Numbered from the stretch's first letter, positions 23,476-33,731 are shown. The stretch: 64,000 nt of DNA from Streptomyces cucumeris (GCF_024295805.1 NZ_JANCLX010000032.1:48120-112119), one strand, 5' to 3'. Program-made: numbers and translations. Notes: generated by a model not told the origin, from the sequence alone.

Positions 23476-24306
23476 ATGGACAAGGCCACGGAGGAGGCCG
23501 GGCGGCCGGACGGTGTCGCCATCCGGGTCGAGAACCTGCACAAGTCCTTCGGTGAACTGGAGGTCCTCAAGGGCATCGACCTCACGGTCCGGCGGGGCGA
23601 GGTGGTGTGTGTGATCGGTCCCTCGGGGTCGGGCAAATCCACCCTGCTGCGCTGTGTGAACCTCCTGGAGGAGCCCACCTCCGGCTCGGTGACCGTGGCC
23701 GGGGCGGAGGTCACCGATCCGGACGTGGACATCGACCGGGTACGGCGCCGGATCGGCATGGTGTTCCAGGCGTTCAATCTGTTCCCGCACCTCACGGCGC
23801 TGGAGAACCTCACCATCGCCCAGCGCCGGGTACTGCGCCGCGACAAGGCGGCGGCGCGCCGTATCGGCCGGGAGAACCTGGCGCGGGTCGGTCTGACCGC
23901 CAAGGAGGACGCCTATCCGGCACAGCTCTCCGGCGGACAGCAGCAGCGGGTGGCCATCGCGCGGGCGCTGTCCATGGACCCGGAGCTGATGCTGTTCGAC
24001 GAGCCGACCTCGGCCCTCGACCCGGAGCTGGTCGGCGATGTCCTCGCCGTCATGCGCGCCCTGGCCGACGAGGGGATGACGATGCTCGTGGTCACCCATG
24101 AGATGAGCTTCGCCCGCGAGGTCGCGGACCGGGTCGTCTTCATGGACGACGGAGTGATCGTGGAGGAGGGCGGTCCGGAGCGGGTGGTGGCCGACCCCAG
24201 CCATCCACGGACCCGGGCGTTCCTCAACCGGGTGCTGGACCCGGCCGCGGCCCGGGTCGGCGAGGTGCCGGACACCGGACCGCACGACGCCCGGGCCGAC
24301 CGCTGA
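23476..24306 (+). CDS. Amino-acid ABC transporter ATP-binding protein
   Basis: The 276-residue GlnQ-type ATPase has Walker A 'IGPSGSGKST', the Q-loop in 'IGMVFQAFNLFPHLTALEN', the signature 'LSGGQQQRVAIARAL', Walker B 'LMLFDEPTSALDPE' and the H-loop in 'MLVVTHEMSFAREVAD'. All are intact, so it should energise the importer. Real translation begins at ATG 23476 with GAGG 2-5 nt before it; the open frame continues upstream inside the permease gene but is not used. A C-terminal tail after residue 255 is Asp- and Arg-rich. A 10-bp hairpin follows the stop, ending the operon. Confidence 0.95.
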   Translation: MDKATEEAGRPDGVAIRVENLHKSFGELEVLKGIDLTVRRGEVVCVIGPSGSGKSTLLRCVNLLEEPTSGSVTVAGAEVTDPDVDIDRVRRRIGMVFQAFNLFPHLTALENLTIAQRRVLRRDKAAARRIGRENLARVGLTAKEDAYPAQLSGGQQQRVAIARALSMDPELMLFDEPTSALDPELVGDVLAVMRALADEGMTMLVVTHEMSFAREVADRVVFMDDGVIVEEGGPERVVADPSHPRTRAFLNRVLDPAAARVGEVPDTGPHDARADR

Positions 24307-24315
24307 GCATGAGCA

Positions 24316-24345
24316 CGGGGCCGCGTGTGACGGTGCGCGGCCCCG
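24316..24345 (+). terminator. Terminator of the amino-acid importer operon
   Basis: CGGGGCCGCG (24316-24325) and CGCGGCCCCG (24336-24345) pair perfectly around a 10-nt loop, 9 bp after the ATPase stop. Confidence 0.7.
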
Positions 24346-24396
24346 CACCGCGGCCCCATGATCATTATTCTCTTGACCACCGGTTCGAACGCTGAT

Positions 24397-24429
24397 CGGA
24401 TACCCGGATACCCGTTGGTACACGGATAC
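24397..24429 (+). repeat. Three CGGATAC boxes before the esterase gene
   Basis: CGGATAC occurs at 24397-24403, 24405-24411 and 24423-24429, all on the same strand and within 50 bp of the start codon. A TTGACC at 24373-24378 could be a -35 box. The repeats may be a regulator site; spacings of 8 and 18 bp are not a simple helical series. Confidence 0.4.
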
Positions 24430-24446
24430 TCCGGAGGTCCTGCCGC

Positions 24447-25415
24447 GTGTTTGTCGATCTGCCCCTGGACCAGTTGCACAGCTACCGTCCCCGGCTGCCC
24501 GAGCCCGAGGGCTTCGACGCCTTCTGGGAGCGCACCCTGACCGAGGCGCGCACGGTCGACCTGGACCCGGTGTTCACGCCGTACGACGCGGGGCTCGACC
24601 GGGTGCGGACCGAGGACGTGGAGTTCTCCGGTTTCGGCGGACACCGGATACGCGGCTGGCTGCTGGCCCCGCGGGACGCGACCGGTCCGCTGCCGTGTGT
24701 GGTGCAGTACCTCGGCTACAGCCGTGGACGCGGACTGCCGCACGACTGGCTGCTGTGGCCGTCGGTGGGCTACGCCGTCCTCGTGATGGACACCCGCGGC
24801 CAGGGTTGGTCGCCGCACTCCCCCGGCGCGACCTCCGATCCGGTGGGCGGTACCGGTCCCGAGTCGCCGGGCATGATGACCAAGGGCGTCCTCTCGCCGG
24901 AGGACTACTACTACCGTCGGCTCTACACCGACGCCGTGCGCGCGGTCGAGGCGGCCCGGTCGCATCCGCTGGTGGACCCCGGACGGATCGTGGTCAGTGG
25001 TGCCAGCCAGGGCGGCGGTATGGCCCTCGCCGTCGCCGGGCTGGTGTCCGATCTGGCCGGCGCGCTGGTGGATGTGCCGTTCATGACGCACATCCGGCGC
25101 GCGATCGAGATCACCGACGACGATCCCTACGGTGAGGTGGCCCGCTTCTGTGCCGGGCAGCGTCATCTGACGGACCAGGTGCTCACCACGCTCGACCACT
25201 TCGACGGGCTCAACTTCGCGGCGCGCGCCCAGGCTCCCGCGCTGATCTCGACCGCGCTGCGCGATGAGATCACCCCGACGTCCTGCGGTTTCGCTGCGTA
25301 CCACCACTACGCGGGCGAGAAGGAACTGAAGGTGTGGCCGTTCAACGGTCATGAGGGCGGTTCCACCCACCAGCAGGCGGAGCAGATCACCTTCCTGCGG
25401 CGGCTGCTCGGCTGA
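24447..25415 (+). CDS. Acetyl xylan esterase / cephalosporin-C deacetylase family hydrolase
   Basis: This 322-residue alpha/beta hydrolase belongs to carbohydrate esterase family 7. The start 'FVDLPLDQLHSYRPRLPEPE' plus 'GFDAFWERTLTEA' is typical of it. Motifs in order: 'QYLGYSRGRG', 'DTRGQGWS', the nucleophile Ser in 'VVSGASQGGGMAL', the Asp in 'ALRDEITPTSCGF' and the His in 'NGHEGGSTHQQ'. The family removes acetyl groups from xylo-oligosaccharides and from cephalosporin C. There is no signal peptide, so it probably acts on imported oligosaccharides in the cytoplasm. GTG 24447 follows GGAGGT by 8 nt. A CoA transferase gene begins 81 bp later. Confidence 0.9.
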   Translation: MFVDLPLDQLHSYRPRLPEPEGFDAFWERTLTEARTVDLDPVFTPYDAGLDRVRTEDVEFSGFGGHRIRGWLLAPRDATGPLPCVVQYLGYSRGRGLPHDWLLWPSVGYAVLVMDTRGQGWSPHSPGATSDPVGGTGPESPGMMTKGVLSPEDYYYRRLYTDAVRAVEAARSHPLVDPGRIVVSGASQGGGMALAVAGLVSDLAGALVDVPFMTHIRRAIEITDDDPYGEVARFCAGQRHLTDQVLTTLDHFDGLNFAARAQAPALISTALRDEITPTSCGFAAYHHYAGEKELKVWPFNGHEGGSTHQQAEQITFLRRLLG

Positions 25416-25496
25416 GCCGTGCGGGGGCGGCGGCGTTGGCCACCGCCCCGCGCGGGGAAGACAGTGGCCCATCCGCAATCCGAAGGAGCGTCCTCC

Positions 25497-26636
25497 GTGT
25501 CCGCACAGCCGCTGGACGGCATCACCGTCGTCGCCCTGGAACAGGCCGTCGCGGCCCCGTACGCCACCCGCCAGCTCGCCGACCTGGGCGCACGGGTCAT
25601 CAAGGTCGAACGGCCCGGACGGGGCGACTTCGCGCGTGACTACGACCGTGCGGTCAAGGGGGCCTCGGCCTACTTCGTCTGGATCAACCGCGGCAAGGAG
25701 AGCGTCGTCCTGGACGTCAAGGACGACGCCGACCGGGCCGTCCTGGACGGGCTGCTCGCCCGCGCGGACGTCTTCGTGCACAATCTGGCGCCCGGTGCGG
25801 TGGAACGGCTCGGTCTCGGCCCCCAGGCCCTGCGGGCAAAGCACCCCCGTCTGATCACCTGTGCCATCTCGGGGTACGGCGACAGCGGGCCGTACCGCGA
25901 CAAGAAGGCGTACGATCTGCTCATCCAGTGCGAGACCGGGCTGCTGTCCATCACCGGGAGCCCCGCGGAACCGGCCCGGCCCGGGATCTCGATCGCGGAT
26001 ATCGCGGGCGGGATGTACGCCTACAGCGGGATCCTCACCGCGCTGTACGAGCGGGAGCGCACCGGCGAGGGGACGGATCTGAGCGTCAGTCTCCTGGACG
26101 CGCTGGGCGAGTGGATGGGGCATCCGTACTTCAGTCAGCAGTACGGCGGAACTCCCGTGGCCCGCAGCGGGGCCCGCCATCCGTCGATCTCCCCATACGG
26201 CGCCTACACCTGCGGCGACGGGGCGCAGGTATTCCTGAGCGTCCAGAACGACCGGGAGTGGGTCGCCCTGTGCGAACGGGTGGTGCGCCGCCCGGAGCTG
26301 ATCCGTGATCCGCGGTTCGCGGACAACCCGCTGCGCCGCGCCCATGACGAGAAGCTGACGGCCGAGCTGGAGGAGTGCTTCGCGGGGCACACCGCCGACG
26401 GACTGATCGCGCTGCTGGACGGGGCGGGCATCGCCAACGCCCGGTTGCGGGATGTCTCCCAGTTCGCCGCCCATCCCCAGCTGGAGGCCCGCGACCGCTG
26501 GGGGGAGTTCGGCTCCCCCGTCGGACCGCTGCGGGGACTGCTGCCGCCGGTCGAGGTGGCGGGCCGCCGGGCGCCGATGCGTCCGGTACCGGAACTCGGC
26601 GAGCACACGGATGCGGTGCGCGCCGAGTTCACCTGA
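25497..26636 (+). CDS. Family III CoA transferase (CaiB/BaiF type)
   Basis: This 379-residue protein shows the CoA transferase family III pattern: 'ALEQAVAAPYATRQLADLGA', then 'RVIKVERPGRGDFARDYD', 'YFVWINRGKESVVLDVKD', 'ADVFVHNLAPGAVERLG', and the catalytic Asp region 'KKAYDLLIQCETGLLSITGS'. The Asp carries the acyl group during CoA transfer between carboxylic acids. The substrate pair is not evident. GTG 25497 has AAGGAG 8 nt before it; frame upstream of this is noncoding. It may share a transcript with the esterase. The gene after it is on the opposite strand, 42 bp away. Confidence 0.9.
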   Translation: MSAQPLDGITVVALEQAVAAPYATRQLADLGARVIKVERPGRGDFARDYDRAVKGASAYFVWINRGKESVVLDVKDDADRAVLDGLLARADVFVHNLAPGAVERLGLGPQALRAKHPRLITCAISGYGDSGPYRDKKAYDLLIQCETGLLSITGSPAEPARPGISIADIAGGMYAYSGILTALYERERTGEGTDLSVSLLDALGEWMGHPYFSQQYGGTPVARSGARHPSISPYGAYTCGDGAQVFLSVQNDREWVALCERVVRRPELIRDPRFADNPLRRAHDEKLTAELEECFAGHTADGLIALLDGAGIANARLRDVSQFAAHPQLEARDRWGEFGSPVGPLRGLLPPVEVAGRRAPMRPVPELGEHTDAVRAEFT

Positions 26637-26678
26637 CCCGCCGTCCCCCGGGCAGCGCGACGGGCTCCGGCGCAGGCG

Positions 26679-28538
<1,860 letters not shown>

Positions 28539-28620
28539 GGGCTCCTTCTGGTGGCAGGGTCCGGCGGTGGGGAAGGCGCCACCATCGGGGACCGGACGGT
28601 CCGGTCGGCGAAGCTATCGG

Positions 28621-28652
28621 AGCATAGCTCATTGTTACCTAAGCTCACAATG
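28621..28652 (-). promoter_or_regulatory. Exporter promoter with MarR operator inside
   Basis: On the minus strand TTGTGA (28650-28645) and TATGCT (28626-28621) are 18 bp apart. The inverted repeat CATTGT-N11-ACAATG (28630-28652) covers the -35 box and most of the spacer, with further symmetry inside. It also overlaps the expected -35 region of the divergent MarR gene, whose -10-like TAGACT (28666-28671) sits 7 nt before its ATG. Confidence 0.6.
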
Positions 28653-28678
28653 AACACGATCCTGATAGACTTCCGATC

Positions 28679-29119
28679 ATGCCCGAGCCCGAGACCTCCG
28701 GCCTCCTGGCGGAGCAATTGCTCCAGCTGACCCGGAAGCTGCACCGCGCCCAGAAGCGCCACCTGGAGCCGCTGGGCATCACCCCCGCGCAGTCCCGGCT
28801 GCTGCGCACGGTCGCGCACACCGACGAGCCACCGCGGATGGCGGACCTGGCACGGCGCCTGGATGTGGTGCCGCGCGCGGTGACCACGCTGGTGGACGCC
28901 CTGGAGTCACACGGTTCGGTGCGCCGGATGCCGGATCCGACCAACCGGCGGGTGATCCGGGTCGAGCTCACGGACACCGGCCGGTCGACGCTGCGGGCGC
29001 TGCGCGAAGCCCGGCGGTCGGCAGCCGAGGACATCCTGGCACCGCTCAGCGCCGAGCAGCGGGAGACCCTGGGCGGCCTGCTGGACACCCTCTCCACCGC
29101 GCATGACCGCCCGTGCTGA
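28679..29119 (+). CDS. MarR-family transcriptional regulator
   Basis: This 146-residue winged-helix regulator has 'GITPAQSRLLRTVAHTDEPP', 'RMADLARRLDVVPRAVTTLV' as the recognition region and 'SVRRMPDPTNRRVIRVELT' as the wing with its conserved Asp/Arg. Terminal helices for dimerisation frame the domain. It is divergent from an ABC exporter with a dyad in the 140-bp gap, so repression of both genes is likely. No ribosome site precedes ATG 28679. A -10-like TAGACT ends 7 nt before it, suggesting a leaderless transcript. The stop codon lies in the base of a long terminator hairpin. Confidence 0.92.
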   Translation: MPEPETSGLLAEQLLQLTRKLHRAQKRHLEPLGITPAQSRLLRTVAHTDEPPRMADLARRLDVVPRAVTTLVDALESHGSVRRMPDPTNRRVIRVELTDTGRSTLRALREARRSAAEDILAPLSAEQRETLGGLLDTLSTAHDRPC

Positions 29120-29158
29120 CGCGCCCCGTGGACAGGTCCGGTGTCCACGGGGCGCGTC
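29118..29158. terminator. 17-bp perfect hairpin between MarR and amylase genes
   Basis: The arms 29118-29134 (GACGCGCCCCGTGGACA) and 29142-29158 pair completely around a 7-nt loop. Lying between convergent genes, it should stop transcription from both sides; the MarR stop codon overlaps its first bases. Confidence 0.82.
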
Positions 29159-29180
29159 GGTGACGGTCGGGGGCGGGCGG

Positions 29181-30578
29181 TCAGCCCTTGGCGCCGGTGT
29201 GCAGCGCCAGTGCGCTCCTGGCCGGGAGGGTGGTGCGCAGCGTGCCGTCGTCGGCGACGGTCACCGTATTGCCTTCGCACTTCTCCGGTGACGCCTTGGC
29301 CACGTTGCAGTAGGTACCCGCCGGGAGCGAGGTGCGGAAGGTCTCGCTCAGCTCACCGCCGCCGTTGTTGAGGGCGACGAACCCCTTGTCGCCACGGCTG
29401 AAGGCGAGGGCACTGCCGCCGTTGTCCCACCAGTCCTTGAGCTCGGCACCGGCGACCTGGTTGCGGAAGCCGACCATGCCGGTGATGTCGGTCCTGGCGT
29501 GGGTGCAGGTCCATCCCCCACCGTCGCTACAGCTCGCCGCACCGCCCGCGGGCGGGCCCGCGTCCTTGTCGGTCCACTCGTAGCCGGAGTACACGTTCGG
29601 CGAACCGTAGGGCGAGGCGAGCATGAAGACGCTGGCGAGGGTGTAGGACGCGCCGTCCTTGTAGGTGAGGGTCGAGCCATTGCGCTCGGTGTCCCAGTTG
29701 TCGACGAAGGTCCGGGCCTTGTCACCGCTCAGCTTTCCGTCGGCCACCGACTTCAGCTGGGCGATGTCGCCGCCCTGGAACGCGCTCTTGAGGTGGCTGC
29801 CGTAGCGGAACTCGTCGACGTCGCCGATCCCGGTGTACTCCTCGGGCGAGACGGCCTCGCCCCCGCCGTAGATGACCTCGGAGACCCACAGGCCCGGATC
29901 GGCCATCTTGCCCTTGATGGCGGCGAGGTCGTCGGCGGCCATGTGCTTGGCGGCGTCGATGCGGAACCCGTCCACGCCGAGCGAACGGAGGTCGCCGAGG
30001 TACGCGGCGATGGCGCCGCGGACGTAGTCGCTGCCGGTGTCGAGGTCGGAGAGGCCGACGAGTTCGCAGTTCTGGACGTCACCGCGGTCGTTGTAGTCGG
30101 CGATGTCCTTGCGGCAGCCGTGGAAGTCCTGGTCCTGGTAGGTGCCCGGATAGGTGTACTTGGAGTACGACGTACCGCCGGTGCCGGTACCCGAACCCGA
30201 CGACATGTGGTTGATGACCGCGTCGGCGATGACCTTCACACCCGCCTGGTGACAGGCGCCCACCATGTTCTTGAAGGCCTCCCGGTCACCGAGCCGTCCG
30301 GCGATCCGGTAGCTGACGGGCTGGTAGGAGGTCCACCACTGGCCGCCCTGGATGTGCTCGGAGGCGGGCGAGACCTCCACATAGCCGTAGCCCGCCGGGC
30401 CGAGCGAGTCCTTGCACGCCTGCGCGACCGCCTCGTACTTCCACTCGAACAGGGTGGCGGTGACCGTCTTGTCGCCCGGTGGGGTGGCCTGGGAGGGCCA
30501 GGGGGCGGCGGTGGCGATGGCGGCTGCGGTCAGCAGCCCGGCCAGTGTTCCGCCCAGCAGACGGGACCGGTGTCGCAT
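29181..30578 (-). CDS. Secreted alpha-amylase (GH13)
   Basis: The 465-residue precursor has a Sec signal peptide (MRHRSRLLGGTLAGLLTAAA onward, cleaved near residue 30). GH13 regions: I 'VIADAVINH', II 'GFRIDAAKH' with the nucleophile Asp, III 'LWVSEVIYGG' with the acid Glu, and IV 'FVDNWDTERN' with the third Asp. Region IV normally reads NHD; Trp replaces the His that contacts the sugar in most family members. Streptomyces amylases often carry a C-terminal starch-binding domain; this one lacks it. ATG 30578 follows AAGGAG at 6 nt; the longer frame upstream lacks such a site. Extracellular starch hydrolysis is the likely role, with CTTGCAG-type boxes upstream for sugar control. Confidence 0.9.
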   Translation of the reverse strand: MRHRSRLLGGTLAGLLTAAAIATAAPWPSQATPPGDKTVTATLFEWKYEAVAQACKDSLGPAGYGYVEVSPASEHIQGGQWWTSYQPVSYRIAGRLGDREAFKNMVGACHQAGVKVIADAVINHMSSGSGTGTGGTSYSKYTYPGTYQDQDFHGCRKDIADYNDRGDVQNCELVGLSDLDTGSDYVRGAIAAYLGDLRSLGVDGFRIDAAKHMAADDLAAIKGKMADPGLWVSEVIYGGGEAVSPEEYTGIGDVDEFRYGSHLKSAFQGGDIAQLKSVADGKLSGDKARTFVDNWDTERNGSTLTYKDGASYTLASVFMLASPYGSPNVYSGYEWTDKDAGPPAGGAASCSDGGGWTCTHARTDITGMVGFRNQVAGAELKDWWDNGGSALAFSRGDKGFVALNNGGGELSETFRTSLPAGTYCNVAKASPEKCEGNTVTVADDGTLRTTLPARSALALHTGAKG

Positions 30579-30652
30579 AAAGCGGCTCCTTCGGGATCCG
30601 GGCACCGAAGTGCCCACGAAGGCAGCCACGCGCCAGGCCACCGTGGGGGGAA

Positions 30653-30685
30653 GCGGAACTGCCGCCCCGGGGGCGGTGGTTCCGC
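30653..30685 (-). promoter_or_regulatory. Hairpin at the 5' end of the amylase transcript
   Basis: GCGGAAC (30653-30659) and GTTCCGC (30679-30685) pair, with CCGCC/GGCGG inside after a small internal loop. It lies at the expected beginning of the amylase mRNA and could stabilise the leader or act as an operator. Confidence 0.4.
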
Positions 30686-30690
30686 ACGGC

Positions 30691-30720
30691 AGCCTGCCGG
30701 TCTGGCGCTGAACACGTCAA
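30691..30720 (-). promoter_or_regulatory. Possible amylase promoter
   Basis: On the minus strand TTGACG (30720-30715) and CAGGCT (30696-30691) are 18 bp apart. The -35 match is good; the -10 is weak at its first base. Confidence 0.4.
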
Positions 30721-30745
30721 GACATGGCGCAAATGTTTCCAGTCA

Positions 30746-30765
30746 CTTGCAGAAAAATCTTGCGC
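30746..30765 (-). promoter_or_regulatory. CTTGCAG-type direct repeats upstream of the amylase
   Basis: On the plus strand CTTGCAG (30746-30752) and CTTGCGC (30759-30765) repeat at 13 bp. GGCGCAA (30726-30732) mirrors TTGCGCC (30760-30766). CTTGCAG heptamers are known at Streptomyces amylase promoters, where a LacI-type maltose regulator acts; assignment here is by resemblance. Confidence 0.45.
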
Positions 30766-30856
30766 CGGTGGGGTACGGGCGCCGGGGCGGACGACGGGTG
30801 GCGCAGCGTCAGGCCAGCACCACGTCGGGCCGGCACGACGTCGGACCGGCGCGGCC

Positions 30857-31591
30857 TCAGGCGGCCAGATGCGCGCCGTCCCCCATGACCACCACCGGAT
30901 GCTGTTTCGGGTCGAGGTTCTTCAGCAGGTACTCCATACCGGACTTGGAGAGGCTGACGCAGCCCGACGTACCGCTGCCGTGGTCCATGTGCAGCCAGAT
31001 CGACCCACCCTTGCGCTGCCCCTCCGGGCGGGTGGGGTCGAGCGGTGAGGTGCCCTTGACGCGGTTGTAGTCGATGGCGATGACGTAGTTGAAGTCCGTC
31101 CAGTGCGACTTGGGCCAGTAGTGCGGGGCGGCGAAGGAGCCGGACGCGGTGTAGGGCAGCCGGGCGCCGGGATCGGGCAGCACCCCGCCCGCGTCGCTGA
31201 GCGTGTAGACGCCCACCGGACTGCGCTTGTCACCCTCGTGGTGGCTCGTCGTCCAGCCGCGCTTGCCGTTGTGCGCGACCCAATCCCGGGTGCGCTCCCA
31301 GGACTTGCCCCGCTTGGTGTACAGCACGACGGTGGAGTCGGCGGAGTTCACGCCTTTGCCGTAGACCGCGATGACCTGACGGGCGTCGGCGGGGATCCGT
31401 GACTGGAGGCCGTCACCGACCTTCGGGATGCGGGTGGGGTCCGGCGCGGGCGCTCCGCCGCGCTGCGCCCGCCCGCCTTCGCCGCCCTTGTCGCCACCGC
31501 TGTCGCCCCCACCGCCACAGGCCGTGAGGAGCAGGAGGGCGGCGGCGGCCGCGGCCGCCGTACGGATGGACTTCGTGCCGGACATTCGCAT
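30857..31591 (-). CDS. L,D-transpeptidase (YkuD) lipoprotein
   Basis: The protein is 244 residues from ATG 31591. The signal peptide ends in the lipobox LLTACG, followed by a Gly-rich linker and then the catalytic domain. The active-site motif is 'HMDHGSGTSGCVSLSKSGME', in which Cys is the nucleophile and the His residues assist. YkuD enzymes make 3-3 cross-links in peptidoglycan or attach proteins to it, outside the membrane. 'SPVGVYTLSDAGG' and 'PYWxKSHW'-like stretches fit related Streptomyces proteins. ATG 31585 and ATG 31600 are in-frame alternatives; a GGGGG run lies between them. The divergent neighbour is an ABC exporter, with no obvious functional link. Confidence 0.88.
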   Translation of the reverse strand: MRMSGTKSIRTAAAAAAALLLLTACGGGGDSGGDKGGEGGRAQRGGAPAPDPTRIPKVGDGLQSRIPADARQVIAVYGKGVNSADSTVVLYTKRGKSWERTRDWVAHNGKRGWTTSHHEGDKRSPVGVYTLSDAGGVLPDPGARLPYTASGSFAAPHYWPKSHWTDFNYVIAIDYNRVKGTSPLDPTRPEGQRKGGSIWLHMDHGSGTSGCVSLSKSGMEYLLKNLDPKQHPVVVMGDGAHLAA

Positions 31592-31745
31592 GTCCCCCAT
31601 CGTCCCATCCCGGCACGAAAGCACCGCGGGCGGAGTGGCGTGTTCCCTGCTCCTGGTGGAAAAACCAGTTGAATTCGCACCTCCCCAAGGGCGAACCTGG
31701 CTCGTCCGTCCGCCAGCCCGCGCACCGCCCGAGACCTGGGACGTC

Positions 31746-33731
31746 ATGCACATTCGCGATCTTCCGTACACCGATCCCGGCAGACCCGACGTACGGTCAG
31801 GTCCCCGGTTTCTGCTCTGGCTCGGGAGGAACCAGCTGGGCGGGCAGATCAAGGCCGCGCTGTGGGGACTGCTGCACATGGCGGCCCTGGTGTGCTTCCC
31901 CGCGGCGATCGGCTTCGGGGTGCAGGCGGTGGTGGACCGCTCCGGTGCGCGGCTCGCGCAGGCCGGCGCGCTGATGGTGGGACTGACCGTGCTCACGGCG
32001 CTCGGGGACGCGATGCTGCACCGGGCGGCCGTCACCAACTGGATCACCGCGGCGGCACGGGTGCAGCAGCTGCTGGCCCGCAAGGCCGTGGAACTGGGCT
32101 CGGCGCTGACCCGGAGGGTGGCCGCGGGCGAGGTGGTGGCGGTCTCCACCGGCGACGTCGAGAAGATCGGCTGGTTCGTCGAGGCGCTGTCCCGCTTCAC
32201 CGCGGCCGCCGTCACCACCATCGGGGTGTGCGTGGCCCTGGTCCTCTACCAGCCGGCGCTGGGCGCGGTGGTGGCCGTCGGGGTGCCCGCGCTGGCGCTT
32301 GCCGTACTGCCGTTGCTGCCGCCCGCCGCCCGGCGGGCCGAGGAGCAGCGGGACAAGGCGGGACGCGCGACCGAGCTGGCTTCGGACACCGTGGCCGGGC
32401 TGCGGGTGCTGCGCGGGATCGGCGGCGAGGAACTGTTCCTCGGGCGCTACCGGCGCGCATCGCAGGAGGTGCGGGTGGCCGCGGTGCGCAGCGCGCGGAT
32501 GTGGGCGCTGATCGCCGCCGTCCAGGTGGCGCTGCCGGGACTGCTGTTGATCGGTGTTGTCTGGTACGGCGCGGCGCTGGCCCAGGACGGACGGATCGCG
32601 GTAGGTGAGCTGGTCACCGTCTACAGCGCGGTCACCTTCCTCCTCTTCCCGCTGCGCCACTTCGAGGAGATCGCCATGGCGTACTCCTTCTCCCGGCCGT
32701 CCGCGCGGCGGGCGGCGCGCGTGCTGGCCTTGGAGCGTCCGGCGCCTGGGCAGGGCAACGGCGCCGAGGGGACGCCCGGCGAGGCGCACGGCGCAGGCGC
32801 CGGGGACGACCGGCCGGCCCCATCCGGCGGCGATCTGTACGACCCGGCGAGCAGCATGCTGGCACCGGCCGGCCGGCTGACCGCCGTGGTCTGCGGTGAT
32901 CCAGATGCGGCGGGACGGCTGGCGGACCGGCTGGGCGGGCATCCCCCGGAGCACGGTGCGGATGCCGGAGACGCGAGGCCGGCGCCGTCCGCGCTGCTGG
33001 GCGGGGTCGCCCTCGACGGGCTGTCGCTGGCCGCGGCGCGCGGCGCGGTGCTGGTACAGGACAAGGATCCGGTGCTGCTCTCGGGGACGCTCACCGAACT
33101 GCTCGATGTACCGCGGTCGGGCCGGGTCACCGCGCGGGAGGCGCTGGACGCGGCCCAGTGCGGCGATGTGCTGGAGGCGCTGGCGCAGGCGTCCCTGGAC
33201 GAGGAGGGCGAGGCCGACGCGCTGCGCACACGGATCACCGAGCGCGGCCGCTCGCTCTCCGGCGGCCAGCGGCAGCGTCTGGCGCTGGCCCGTTCGCTGG
33301 TGACCGACCCGGAGGTGCTGGTGCTCGACGAGCCCACTTCCGCGGTGGATTCGCACACCGAGACACGGATCGCCGAGGGGGTGCGGCGGCTGCGGGAGGG
33401 CCGGACCACGGTCGTCCTCACCTCCAGCCCCCTGCTGCTGGACCGGGCCGACCGGGTGGTCTTCGTACGCGAGGGCGAGGCGGCCGGGGCGGGCACCCAT
33501 CGGGAGCTGCTGCGCGACGACCCCGAGTACCGGGCGGTCGTCACCCGTGAGCCGGAGGAGGAGCCCGGCGGGCGGGCGGCTCCGCCCAACGGGCCGGACG
33601 GCACGAAGGAAGTGACCGGTGCCCAGCCGTTGAACGGAGTCGCGGCCCGGTCCGGCTCGCTCCCGTGGCCGGAGAGCGAGGGTCCCGGGGACGCCGGGCG
33701 GATCGAGGAACAGATCGAGGAGTCGGCATGA
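31746..33731 (+). CDS. ABC exporter subunit A with degenerate P-loop
   Basis: This 661-residue fused transporter has six membrane helices in the first 320 residues. In the ATPase domain the place of Walker A reads 'TAVVCGDPDAAGRLADRLGG' (about residues 379-398), lacking the Gly-Lys-Ser/Thr core. The signature 'LSGGQRQRLALARSL' (near 504) and Walker B 'VLVLDEPTSAVDSHTE' are intact. The H-loop His is Ser ('VVLTSSPLLL'). It therefore offers a good signature to its partner but cannot itself hold ATP normally. The next gene overlaps by ATGA and encodes the complementary subunit, so they form a heterodimer. ATG 31746 is chosen because upstream frame is antisense to the transpeptidase. The substrate is unknown. 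Confidence 0.9.
   Translation: MHIRDLPYTDPGRPDVRSGPRFLLWLGRNQLGGQIKAALWGLLHMAALVCFPAAIGFGVQAVVDRSGARLAQAGALMVGLTVLTALGDAMLHRAAVTNWITAAARVQQLLARKAVELGSALTRRVAAGEVVAVSTGDVEKIGWFVEALSRFTAAAVTTIGVCVALVLYQPALGAVVAVGVPALALAVLPLLPPAARRAEEQRDKAGRATELASDTVAGLRVLRGIGGEELFLGRYRRASQEVRVAAVRSARMWALIAAVQVALPGLLLIGVVWYGAALAQDGRIAVGELVTVYSAVTFLLFPLRHFEEIAMAYSFSRPSARRAARVLALERPAPGQGNGAEGTPGEAHGAGAGDDRPAPSGGDLYDPASSMLAPAGRLTAVVCGDPDAAGRLADRLGGHPPEHGADAGDARPAPSALLGGVALDGLSLAAARGAVLVQDKDPVLLSGTLTELLDVPRSGRVTAREALDAAQCGDVLEALAQASLDEEGEADALRTRITERGRSLSGGQRQRLALARSLVTDPEVLVLDEPTSAVDSHTETRIAEGVRRLREGRTTVVLTSSPLLLDRADRVVFVREGEAAGAGTHRELLRDDPEYRAVVTREPEEEPGGRAAPPNGPDGTKEVTGAQPLNGVAARSGSLPWPESEGPGDAGRIEEQIEESA

Noticed and set aside
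31746..33731. Subunit A of the exporter as a pseudogene because it lacks Walker A
   Set aside because: The frame is intact, the signature and Walker B are well kept, and the partner shows the opposite loss. That fits a specialised heterodimer rather than decay.
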